17,738 bases of DNA, taken from positions 1 through 17,738 of the forward strand of contig JANLSK010000240.1 of NCBI GenBank assembly GCA_031362415.1. Direction: 5' to 3'. Positions within the stretch are counted from its first letter, which is position 1; each line of letters begins with the position of its first letter. Under the pieces are notes generated by a model. That model did no database searches, was not told the origin of the DNA, and saw nothing but the letters and a program-made list of their open reading frames with translations. Positions 7,136 through 14,036 of this stretch are shown one piece after another. The stretch comes from VFJJ01 sp031362415 (GTDB lineage Bacteria; Actinomycetota; Acidimicrobiia; IMCC26256; VFJJ01). A program made the position numbers and the translations under genes.

Positions 7136-8824
7136 ATGGCCACGCCTGCGCCCATGGCCGCTCCCCCACCCATCGCCGCTCAGCGAGCGGCCGAGCTTGC
7201 GGCCGAGCGCTCGGTGTTGCGTGAGCGCTGGTACCGCGAGGGCTTCTACAGCGCCTCGACGCTGGCGCAGCTCATGGCCGACGGGGCTCGGCGCTTCCCG
7301 GATGCCACGACGATCTTCCACGGATCAGACCGTCCCGCTCGGATTGATCTGCGCACGATGCACGAGCGCAGCATGGGCCTGGCTGCAGGACTGGCCGGGT
7401 TGGGCCTGGGGCCCGGCGACACACTGGCCATCCAGGTACCCAACTGGCTCGAAGGGGCTCTCACGTACCAGGCCGCGATGCAGCTCGGCGTGGTCATCGT
7501 GCCCATCGTGCACATCTACGGTCCGGCCGAGGTGGGGTTCATTCTTCGCCAGTCCGGTGCTCGGGCGTTCGTGGTCCCCGACCGCTGGCGGAGCATCGAC
7601 TATCTCGAGCGCTTCGAGGCCCTCAGCTCGGTGCCCGAGCTCGAGCACCTGATCGTGATCGGCGATCGACGCCCCCCGGGAGCGCACGACTGGAACGCGC
7701 TCGCCGCCACATCGTCGGAGGGGTTCGCACCTCCCGGTGCGGCAGCAGATCCCGACGACGTGTGCCTGCTCATCTACACATCGGGCACGACCGCCGAACC
7801 CAAGGGGGTACAGCACACGCACAACACACTGGCAGCCGAGGCCCGGGGCAACGCCGGGCTGTTGGGCCAAGCCGACGACTCCGTGTACCTGGCCGCGTTC
7901 CCGGCCGGCCACATCGCCAGCGTGCTGCAGCTCCTGCGCACCTTCGTGAACGGCACCACGAGCATCGTCCTCGACCAGTGGGACCCCGCTGCTGCGGCGT
8001 CACTGGTCGCCGAACACCGGGTCACCAACACCGCCGGGGCCCCCTTCCATCTGTCGTCGCTTCTCGAGGCGGCCCGTACCGGCGGTCACGCGCTCACGAG
8101 CCTGCGCAACTTCATGGTCGGCGCCGCCAGCGTGCCCCCGGCCCTGGTGGAACAGGCCCATGCTGCCGGGGTCATCGCCTACCGGGCCTACGGCTCCACC
8201 GAGCATCCGGTGGCCACCAGTGGCCAGCCCGACGACAGCGCTGCCCAGCGATCGGAGACCGATGGCCGGCTCATGCCCGGCAACGAGATCCGCATCGTCG
8301 ACGACGACGGTCGCGACGTGGCTGTGGGCCACGAGGGCGAGGTCGTCCTCCGTGGCCCCGAGCAGTTCGTGGGCTATCGCGACACATCGCTCGATGCGAT
8401 CGCCTTCCTCCCTGGCGGCTGGTTCCGCACCGGCGACATCGGCCGTCTCGACGACGCCGGCTTCCTCACGATCACCGACCGTCTGAAGGACGTCATCATT
8501 CGCGGCGGCGAGAACATCTCGTCCAAGGAGGTCGAGGACATCCTCGCCCGCCATCCGTCTGTGTTGGAGGCAGCGGTTGTGGCGTTCCCCGACGAGCGCT
8601 ACGGCGAGCGGATCGCCGCGTTCGTGATCACCCGCCCCGGCCAGACCCTCGACCCCGACGACGTTCGCCGCCATTTCGCCGAGGCCGGTGTCGCCCGCCA
8701 GAAGACCCCCGAGCGCCTCGAGGTCGTGGCCGAGCTCCCCCGCAGCATGAGCGGCAAGGTCAAGAAGTTCGAGCTCCGCGCCCTGCTCCAGACCGACGAA
8801 CCCCCTACGACCGCTACGACCTGA
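7136..8824 (+). CDS. AMP-forming acyl-CoA ligase (FadD / cyclohexanecarboxylate-CoA ligase-like)
   Basis: This enzyme type activates a carboxylic acid to acyl-AMP and then acyl-CoA, using ATP and CoA. It has 562 residues. The phosphate-binding loop is YTSGTTAEPKG (214-224). AYGSTEHP (351-358) is the adenine/acyl motif, GGWFRTGDIG (427-436) the ribose-binding Asp motif, and DRLKDVIIRGGENISSKEVE (448-467) the hinge. SMSGKVKKFE (537-546) supplies the catalytic lysine Lys541. The long insertion-free N-terminus (RWYREGFYSASTLAQLM) and the STEHP form resemble short-chain or alicyclic acid ligases of actinobacterial degradation clusters. I chose the ATG at 7136 because GGAGAG lies nine bases upstream. 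It follows the CoA-transferase by 32 bp. A second ligase lies downstream after a 107-bp gap, so the two are neighbours rather than an obvious duplicate pair. Confidence 0.9.
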   Translation: MATPAPMAAPPPIAAQRAAELAAERSVLRERWYREGFYSASTLAQLMADGARRFPDATTIFHGSDRPARIDLRTMHERSMGLAAGLAGLGLGPGDTLAIQVPNWLEGALTYQAAMQLGVVIVPIVHIYGPAEVGFILRQSGARAFVVPDRWRSIDYLERFEALSSVPELEHLIVIGDRRPPGAHDWNALAATSSEGFAPPGAAADPDDVCLLIYTSGTTAEPKGVQHTHNTLAAEARGNAGLLGQADDSVYLAAFPAGHIASVLQLLRTFVNGTTSIVLDQWDPAAAASLVAEHRVTNTAGAPFHLSSLLEAARTGGHALTSLRNFMVGAASVPPALVEQAHAAGVIAYRAYGSTEHPVATSGQPDDSAAQRSETDGRLMPGNEIRIVDDDGRDVAVGHEGEVVLRGPEQFVGYRDTSLDAIAFLPGGWFRTGDIGRLDDAGFLTITDRLKDVIIRGGENISSKEVEDILARHPSVLEAAVVAFPDERYGERIAAFVITRPGQTLDPDDVRRHFAEAGVARQKTPERLEVVAELPRSMSGKVKKFELRALLQTDEPPTTATT

Positions 8825-8870
8825 GGTGCTCGGCCACTCAGTCGGAACTGCCTCCCTCGTCGTCGGTCGG

Positions 8871-8894
8871 TAATATAGGTGAAGGTTTTTTCAC
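8871..8894. promoter_or_regulatory. AT-rich promoter-like site with palindromic operator candidate
   Basis: In an otherwise very G+C-rich leader, TAATAT (8871-8876) fits a -10 box. It is followed at once by the inverted repeat GTGAA-N6-TTCAC (8879-8883 and 8890-8894), which would cover the transcription start. That geometry is typical of repressor operators. No convincing -35 box is seen about 17 bp upstream. The position, 38 bp before the second ligase start, suggests that ligase has its own regulated promoter. The arms are only 5 bp, so chance is possible. Confidence 0.4.
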
Positions 8895-8931
8895 TCAGGC
8901 CCTCGCAGGGATCGCGGACGGAGACTCGACG

Positions 8932-10491
8932 ATGAACAGCGACTGGGACCAGCGCCTCGGGTTCTGGTGGATCGCCGAGGACCACCCCGAAGCTCCGGCC
9001 GTCCTCGCATCTCCCACTGGGCCGTCGACCTACGCCGAGCTTGCCGGCCGGGCCCATCAGCTGGTTCACCTGTTCCGCGCCCGGGGTTTGCAGCCCGGCG
9101 ATTCGATCGCCGCGATCGCGCCCAACAGCGTGCCCATCATCGAACTGTCGCTCGCTTGCCACGAGGCGGGTTGGTACTTCATCCCGCTCAACACGTACCT
9201 CACCGCGGCCGAGACGGCAGCGATCCTGGCGCACTCGGGTGCGGCGGCTCTGGTGGTCCACGAGACGTTCGCCGACCTGGTCGACGAGATCCGCCGGGGC
9301 GGAACCACCGGTCAGGCCTTGTGTTTCGCCGTGGGTTCGATTCCCGGGGTGGAGTCGCTCGACGAGCTGCGAGGGCTGTACCCGACGACGGTCCCCACCG
9401 ATCGTCAACCGGGGGGCCTGTTCACCTACACCTCGGGTACGACCGGCAGGCCCAAGGGAATCCGCCGTCCCATACCCGCCGGCGATCCCTCGGCGATCGC
9501 CAACGCCGCGTCGTTGTTCGGACGGGCCTTCGATTTCACGCCGTTCGACGGTCCCCACCTGGTGTCGACGGGCATGTACCACGGAGGCTCGCACAGCTTC
9601 TACCTGGGTGCACTGCAGGTCGGTCACGCCCTCGTGATCATGGAGCGCTTCGATCCCGAGGAGACGCTGCGCCTCATCGACGCTCACCGGGTCACATCGG
9701 CCTACATGGTGCCGACCCAGTTCCACCGACTGTTGCAGCTCCCCGCCGACGTCAAAGAGCGCTACGACGTCTCCAGCCTGAAGGCCGTGGTCCACTCGGC
9801 CGCGCCGTGTCCCCGTCACGTGAAGGAGCAGATGCTCGCCTGGTGGGGGCCGGTCATCTACGAGACCTACGGCGGCATGGAGGGCGCGGCCACCATCGCC
9901 AAGCCCAAGCGGTGGCTGGAAAAGCCCGGAACCGTCGGGCGAGCCGTCAAAGGCGTGACGGTGGCCATCCTCGACGCCGAGGGCAACGACGTGGCGGCGA
10001 ACACCACGGGGTCGATCTACATGGCCACCACCGACGGCTTCTCGTATCACCGCGACGAGGACGGTACCCGTCAGGCCCACCAGGGCACGCTGTTCACCCT
10101 GGGCGACATCGGGTACCTCGACGACGATGGGTATCTCTTCATCCTCGACCGGGCCAAGGACATGATCATCACCGGTGGGGTCAACGTGTACCCGCAGGAG
10201 GTGGAGGGCATCGTGCTCTCGCACCCGGCGGTGTTCGACGCCGGGGTCATCGGCGTACCCGACGCCGACTGGGGCGAGCAGGTCAAGGCCGTCGTCCAGC
10301 TCAAGGATGGGCTGTCACCCACTCCCGAGCTGGCCGCTGAGATCATCGAGCACTGCCGGGCCAGCCTGGCCGCCTACAAGTGTCCGCGCACGGTTGATTT
10401 CCGCGATGACCTGCCCCGCACCGAGGCGGGCAAGCTCTACAAGCGCCTCATCCGCGACGAGTACTGGGCGGCGTCCGGCCGCAAGGTCTGA
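8932..10491 (+). CDS. AMP-forming acyl-CoA ligase
   Basis: The protein has 519 residues, a second member of the ANL superfamily. TYTSGTTGRPKG (165-176) is the phosphate loop. YETYGGMEGA (310-319) stands in place of the usual YGxTE. FTLGDIGYLDDDG (388-400) binds ribose, and DRAKDMIITGGVNVYPQEVE (406-425) is the hinge. TEAGKLYKR (497-505) supplies Lys501. The YGGMEGA form and the IRRP segment after the P-loop recall actinobacterial FadD-type ligases of bulky carboxylic acids, including steroid or bile-acid side chains; that is family resemblance, not proof. The ATG has GGAG eight bases upstream. The frame is open further upstream only as a shadow of the previous gene. Transcription probably starts at the AT-rich site at 8871. 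It converges on the ferredoxin gene, 63 bp away. Confidence 0.9.
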   Translation: MNSDWDQRLGFWWIAEDHPEAPAVLASPTGPSTYAELAGRAHQLVHLFRARGLQPGDSIAAIAPNSVPIIELSLACHEAGWYFIPLNTYLTAAETAAILAHSGAAALVVHETFADLVDEIRRGGTTGQALCFAVGSIPGVESLDELRGLYPTTVPTDRQPGGLFTYTSGTTGRPKGIRRPIPAGDPSAIANAASLFGRAFDFTPFDGPHLVSTGMYHGGSHSFYLGALQVGHALVIMERFDPEETLRLIDAHRVTSAYMVPTQFHRLLQLPADVKERYDVSSLKAVVHSAAPCPRHVKEQMLAWWGPVIYETYGGMEGAATIAKPKRWLEKPGTVGRAVKGVTVAILDAEGNDVAANTTGSIYMATTDGFSYHRDEDGTRQAHQGTLFTLGDIGYLDDDGYLFILDRAKDMIITGGVNVYPQEVEGIVLSHPAVFDAGVIGVPDADWGEQVKAVVQLKDGLSPTPELAAEIIEHCRASLAAYKCPRTVDFRDDLPRTEAGKLYKRLIRDEYWAASGRKV

Positions 10492-10554
10492 CCCTTCCGA
10501 GGAGGCTGGTCCGGTCGCGGAGCGTGCGCCTTGTCAAGCGAAGTCCTGGCTCGC

Positions 10555-10749
10555 TCATTCGTCGATCAGGATCGCCCGCTCCGGGCACCCGGCAGCTGCC
10601 TTGCGGGCCTGCACCTCCAGGTTCGGGCTCAGTTGATCGACGATGACGTACGCGTGGCCGTCTTCGTCGCGCAGCGCGAAGACCTCGGGGGCCGCCAACG
10701 CACAGAGCGTGTGGCCCTGGCAGACCGACTCCTCGACCCGGACCTTCAT
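10555..10749 (-). CDS. P450-associated small ferredoxin with CxxHxxC cluster motif
   Basis: This 64-residue acidic protein has Cys10-x2-His13-x2-Cys16 and Cys55-Pro, the pattern of actinobacterial [3Fe-4S]-type ferredoxins that pass electrons to P450s; His occupies the place of the fourth cluster cysteine. The ATG at 10747-10749 overlaps the P450 stop (ATGA on the minus strand) and has GAGG seven bases upstream. I prefer it to a GTG two codons earlier, which would lie one base from that site. The overlap implies translational coupling and a dedicated partnership with the P450. No ferredoxin reductase gene is in the window, so a reductase must come from elsewhere. Confidence 0.9.
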   Translation of the reverse strand: MKVRVEESVCQGHTLCALAAPEVFALRDEDGHAYVIVDQLSPNLEVQARKAAAGCPERAILIDE

Positions 10750-12056
10750 GACCACACCTCACCAACGTCGATACGGCCCTGCCAGTCGACCAGGGCCTCT
10801 TCGACCCCGGCACCGAGGCGCCTTCCTGGCGTGAAGGTCGCCGGCACGTGTTGATATCCGTTGATGACGCCGATGCTCTCGTACTGCACCACTCCGTCGC
10901 CTTGGATCCGGTAGTCCGGCATGCGTTCGAGGATCTGCGTGAGCATGATCTTGAACCCCATCCGGGCGAGGTTCGAGCCGATGCAGCGATGCACGCCCAT
11001 CCCGAACGCGGCGTGTCGGTTCGGCCAACGGTCGAGGAGGATCTCGTCCGGGTCGGGGAACACGGCCGGATCGTGGTTGCACAGCGCGTACGAGAGGAAC
11101 ACGCGGTCGAGCTGCTTGAACTCGAAGCCGGCCACCTCGCAGTCCTGGGTTATGGTGCGACCCCCGCCCTGGGCCGGGGTGAAGTAGCGGACGAACTCCT
11201 CGGTGGCGGTGTCGATGAGCCCCTCCTCGTGCAACAGCCGCTGGCGTTCGGCGGGGCGGGTGTCGAGCCAGTCGAGGCTGGCCGCCAGCAGCGACGTGGT
11301 GGTGTCGAAACCGCCGCCGATCAGCAGCGCGCAGGTGCCGATGATCCCCTCGTCGGGAAGCCGGCGACCGCTGAACTCGGCGTCGACGAGCGCCTTGATC
11401 ATCCCCGGCTTGGGGTCGACCCGGATCTCGGCGACGCACTCCGCTAAGCGGGCGGCCATCGCCATGCTGCCCTGGATGACCCGTTCGAAGTCGGGGCTGG
11501 TCGGGGGCGTGTACACCTGGGCATGGGCGGGTTCGCAGTAGACGACCCAGTCGGCCAGGGGCAGGCCGAGCATCGCCATCGTCAGCACCGCAGGGGTGAT
11601 GTTGGCGATGTCGTCCACGAAGTCGACACGGCCGGACTCGATGACGTCGTCGATGCAGGCCCGGTTGACGTCCTCGATCAGCGGCGCCCACATCTTCACC
11701 GCGGCAGGGGACAGGAAGGGGTTCAGCACCTTGCGATAGTCCAGCAGCTCCGGGGGGTCCATCTCGAGGAACCCGGCGTACGCGCCCTCCCGGGAGGGGA
11801 TGGAGATCCCGTCGTAGCCGGGCTTGGTGCCATCGGAGTCCCGGTGGTTCGACACGAGATCGTGCCGCTTGGCCAGCTCGGTGAGCTGATCGTGGCCGGT
11901 GACGACCCAGTACCCGCCGTTGTTCGGGCTCCACGCGACCGGGCACGCCTCCCGTATGGCGTGGCCAACCTGCGGGAACTCCGCTCGGTACTCGGGCGTG
12001 TGCTGATTGAAGTCGACGACGACCCTGTTGTCGGGCATCTGCTTGCTGTCCGCCAT
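10746..12056 (-). CDS. Cytochrome P450 monooxygenase
   Basis: This soluble class I P450 has 436 residues and no membrane anchor. The I-helix oxygen-activating motif is GGGFDTTTS (247-255). The ExxR pair is Glu287/Arg290 in EEFVRYF. The heme-binding loop is AFGMGVHRCIG (350-360), with Cys358 as the thiolate ligand. DPPELLDYRKVLNPFLSP (100-117) is the C-helix region that contacts the heme propionates. It inserts one oxygen atom into a hydrophobic substrate, with electrons from the overlapping downstream ferredoxin. The ATG at 12054-12056 has a G-run six bases upstream; a GTG two codons earlier is less well placed. It is divergent from an epoxide hydrolase across 54 bp, which hints that the P450 may form an epoxide. 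The CYP subfamily cannot be assigned by eye. Confidence 0.93.
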   Translation of the reverse strand: MADSKQMPDNRVVVDFNQHTPEYRAEFPQVGHAIREACPVAWSPNNGGYWVVTGHDQLTELAKRHDLVSNHRDSDGTKPGYDGISIPSREGAYAGFLEMDPPELLDYRKVLNPFLSPAAVKMWAPLIEDVNRACIDDVIESGRVDFVDDIANITPAVLTMAMLGLPLADWVVYCEPAHAQVYTPPTSPDFERVIQGSMAMAARLAECVAEIRVDPKPGMIKALVDAEFSGRRLPDEGIIGTCALLIGGGFDTTTSLLAASLDWLDTRPAERQRLLHEEGLIDTATEEFVRYFTPAQGGGRTITQDCEVAGFEFKQLDRVFLSYALCNHDPAVFPDPDEILLDRWPNRHAAFGMGVHRCIGSNLARMGFKIMLTQILERMPDYRIQGDGVVQYESIGVINGYQHVPATFTPGRRLGAGVEEALVDWQGRIDVGEVWS

Positions 12057-12074
12057 TGGCACCCCCTGCTCGCT

Positions 12075-12104
12075 CTGACCGCGAGGTTAGTGGCCGTCTA
12101 GCGT
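12075..12104 (+). promoter_or_regulatory. Candidate promoter for a leaderless epoxide hydrolase transcript
   Basis: CTGACC (12075-12080, four of six matches to TTGACA) and TAGCGT (12099-12104) are separated by 18 bp. The ATG at 12111 begins seven bases after the -10 box, where transcription would start. There is no good ribosome-binding site before that ATG (only gttgggcc), which agrees with a leaderless mRNA, common in actinobacteria. The boxes are degenerate, so this is tentative. Confidence 0.3.
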
Positions 12105-12110
12105 TGGGCC

Positions 12111-13244
12111 ATGGCCGCCATCACCCCATTCCGCATCGCCATCGACGACTCGGTGCTCGCTGACCTGCGCTCTCGGTTGGCCCACACCCGCTGGCCCGAT
12201 CGGGAGGTCGTCGACGATTGGTCCCAAGGGATTCCCCTCGCATACGTGCAGGAGCTCGTGGCCTATTGGGCCGAGTCCTACGACTGGCGGGCCCGGGAAG
12301 CGGCGCTCAACCGATTCGACCAGGTCCGCGTGGAGGTGGACGGGCTCGGGATCCACGCCATCCATCAACGGTCGCCCCACCCGAATGCCCTCCCGCTGGT
12401 GCTGACCCACGGATGGCCGGGGTCCGTCGTGGAGTTCCACAAGGTGATCGAGCCGCTGGTCGACCCGGTGAGCCACGGGGGGGACGCCAGCGACGCCTTC
12501 CATGTGATCGCGCCGTCGCTGCCCGGGTACGGGTTCTCGGACAAGCCCAAGGAGGTGGGCTGCGGAGTCGAAAGAATCGCACAACTCTGGGATCAACTGA
12601 TGGGCGCGTTGGGCTACGACCGCTATACGGCACAGGGTGGCGACTGGGGCGCGTTGGTGACGACGATGATCGGCCAGAACCACGCCGATCGGTGCGCTGC
12701 CATCCACGTCAACATGTGCGTGGCCGGACCCGACCCCGAGACCATGGGTGACCTCACACCGCAGGAGCAGGGTGCGCTCGCGTCGTTGGCGCACTACGAC
12801 CGTTGGGATTCGGGGTATTCCAAGCAACAGTCGACCAGACCGCAGACGCTCGGCTACGGACTGACCGACTCGCCGGTCGGGCAGATGGCCTGGATCGTCG
12901 AGAAGTTCTGGAGCTGGATGGACTGCGACGGCCATCCCGAGAACGTCCTGACCAAGGACGAGTTACTCGACAACGTGATGCTGTACTGGGCTACGGCGTC
13001 GGCCACGAGCTCCGGGCGGCTCTACTGGGAGAGCTTCAACGGCGGGGCTGGCGGCTACGTGGCGTGCCCGACCGGCGTGGCGGTCTTCCCGAAAGAGATC
13101 ATCCGCGCCTCGCGCCGGTGGGCCGAGAAGCGGTACAACGTGGTGCACTACACGGAGTACGACAAGGGCGGGCACTTCGCCTGCTTCGAACGCCCCGAGG
13201 TGATGGTGGACGAGATCCGCCAGTACTTCCGGGCGTTCCGGTAG
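12111..13244 (+). CDS. Epoxide hydrolase, alpha/beta-hydrolase with N-terminal EHN domain
   Basis: The protein has 377 residues and opens an epoxide to a diol through a covalent ester. Residues 5-110 are the EHN lid domain (FRIAIDDSVLADLRSRLAHT, then RWPD), as in microsomal-type epoxide hydrolases. HGWPGS (100-105) is the oxyanion segment. GGDWGALV (176-183) holds the nucleophile Asp178. Tyr305 in GRLYWES is a lid tyrosine candidate. Glu329 in VFPKEI and His355 in DKGGHFAC complete the charge relay; Glu as relay acid and the 26-residue spacing match the microsomal enzyme. No membrane anchor is present. It is divergent from the P450, so coupled epoxidation and hydrolysis is plausible. Its start may be leaderless. 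Confidence 0.92.
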   Translation: MAAITPFRIAIDDSVLADLRSRLAHTRWPDREVVDDWSQGIPLAYVQELVAYWAESYDWRAREAALNRFDQVRVEVDGLGIHAIHQRSPHPNALPLVLTHGWPGSVVEFHKVIEPLVDPVSHGGDASDAFHVIAPSLPGYGFSDKPKEVGCGVERIAQLWDQLMGALGYDRYTAQGGDWGALVTTMIGQNHADRCAAIHVNMCVAGPDPETMGDLTPQEQGALASLAHYDRWDSGYSKQQSTRPQTLGYGLTDSPVGQMAWIVEKFWSWMDCDGHPENVLTKDELLDNVMLYWATASATSSGRLYWESFNGGAGGYVACPTGVAVFPKEIIRASRRWAEKRYNVVHYTEYDKGGHFACFERPEVMVDEIRQYFRAFR

Positions 13245-13354
13245 TCGTCGAGGCACGTCGACCATTCGCGGGATGGGAACCCGGTTGGTCCGGGCCAGAT
13301 CTGACCCCGACGCCGTTGGGCGCGCCCCCGCCGCCGAAGCGCCACGTTGCTCGG

Positions 13355-13399
13355 ATCGTCAGCGTAAGTCTCCTCCAATCGTCAGAGTAGGGGTCCTCC
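13355..13399. repeat. Imperfect tandem duplication, 23-bp period
   Basis: Segments 13355-13376 and 13378-13399 match at 18 of 22 positions (both begin ATCGTCAG and end TCCTCC). They sit directly before the ATPase remnant and may mark the edge of the decayed locus. No function is visible. Confidence 0.5.
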
Positions 13400-13764
13400 G
13401 AGCCCGTTCTCACAGGGCGAGCTCGCCGGAGTGCACGAGGATTTCCTCGAGGTCGCGATCAGCGACCCGGGCCGGCTGATGGTCGAGCCCGGCGAAGGGC
13501 TGACACGCCTCCAATACGCGGAGGCGGTGTGCGCCGGCGGCATGCCCGTCGCCCTCCGCGTGAGCGGCGCAGCGAGGAACAGGTGGTTCGACGATTACGC
13601 GACCGCCTCGCTGCGCCGGGACGCGACGGGCGTCAGCCGTGTCCGGCTTCCTGCTCACCACCGGCGATACCTCATACCGCCACGACGACAAGATCCACGT
13701 CGTCCCCATCGATCGGCTCTGGCAACCAGCCCCAACACCGAAACCGACAGGGCGCACCCGATAG
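13392..13764 (+). pseudogene. Decayed DUF4143-type AAA ATPase
   Basis: Two pieces of one protein family lie in different frames. The first, in the frame of 13431, reads PFSQGELAGV (from 13404), then HEDFLEVAISDP, then TRLQYAEAVCAGGMP and RNRWFDDYATASLRRD, ending near 13625. This is the middle of the DUF4143 ATP-binding protein family. From about 13632 a second frame reads SGFLLTTGDTSYRHDDKIHV and VPIDRLW, the usual C-terminal end of the same family, stopping at 13762-13764. The N-terminal P-loop ATPase domain and about 150 residues between the two pieces are missing, so the gene is deleted and frameshifted. The long frame continuing past 13630 to 13967 turns into Arg/Pro-rich nonsense. Intact relatives are often associated with toxin-like or mobile accessory loci, but the role is unclear. 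Confidence 0.68.
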
Positions 13765-13796
13765 ATATGGGTCGAGCTCCCGCGGGGCAGCAGTGT

Positions 13797-13858
13797 CGAG
13801 CATTGTGCACAACGACGTCACACACCGTGTCCAACTGCACACTGCTCGAATTCGGGCG
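13797..13858. repeat. Palindromic 62-bp dispersed repeat, copy A
   Basis: Arms CGAGCATTGTGCA (13797-13809) and TGCACACTGCTCG (13836-13848) pair at 12 of 13 positions around a 26-nt loop. A conserved tail ending CGGGCG follows. The sequence matches copy B at 17360-17421 at 55 of 62 positions in the same orientation. The loop core CAACGACGTCA is identical in both copies. Confidence 0.85.
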
Positions 13859-14036
13859 CCTGTCACCGTCCCGCCTCCCAACACGGCCTGCGCCGGCTCG
13901 ACCGCGGCCAGGTACATCTACCCCATGCGGGGAGCCAACACCGTCACCGCACGATGCTGCGGAATAGTGTCGAGGTCGTCGGTGATCGCCGGCGCATGAT
14001 CGACACGAGCTGCTCCCACCGGGGCTGGAGGCCACG

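Larger units (their letters stand above)
13245..14036. other. Gene-poor interval between epoxide hydrolase and amidohydrolase
   Basis: This 792-bp stretch holds no intact gene I can support. 13245-13354 shows nothing recognisable. A 23-bp-period tandem duplication, a decayed ATPase gene and one copy of the palindromic repeat follow. 13859-14036 is the leader of the amidohydrolase, with GGAGG at 14027-14031 as its ribosome-binding site. Short overlapping frames in both directions show no family resemblance apart from the ATPase remnant. Confidence 0.6.

Noticed and set aside
8879..8894. CRP-type binding site (TGTGA-N6-TCACA)
   Set aside because: The GTGA and TCAC halves are separated by eight bases rather than six, and the outer T and A are missing.
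13431..13967. An intact 178-residue gene
   Set aside because: Only the first third resembles a protein family; the rest is Arg/Pro-rich out-of-frame sequence, and the true C-terminus lies in another frame.
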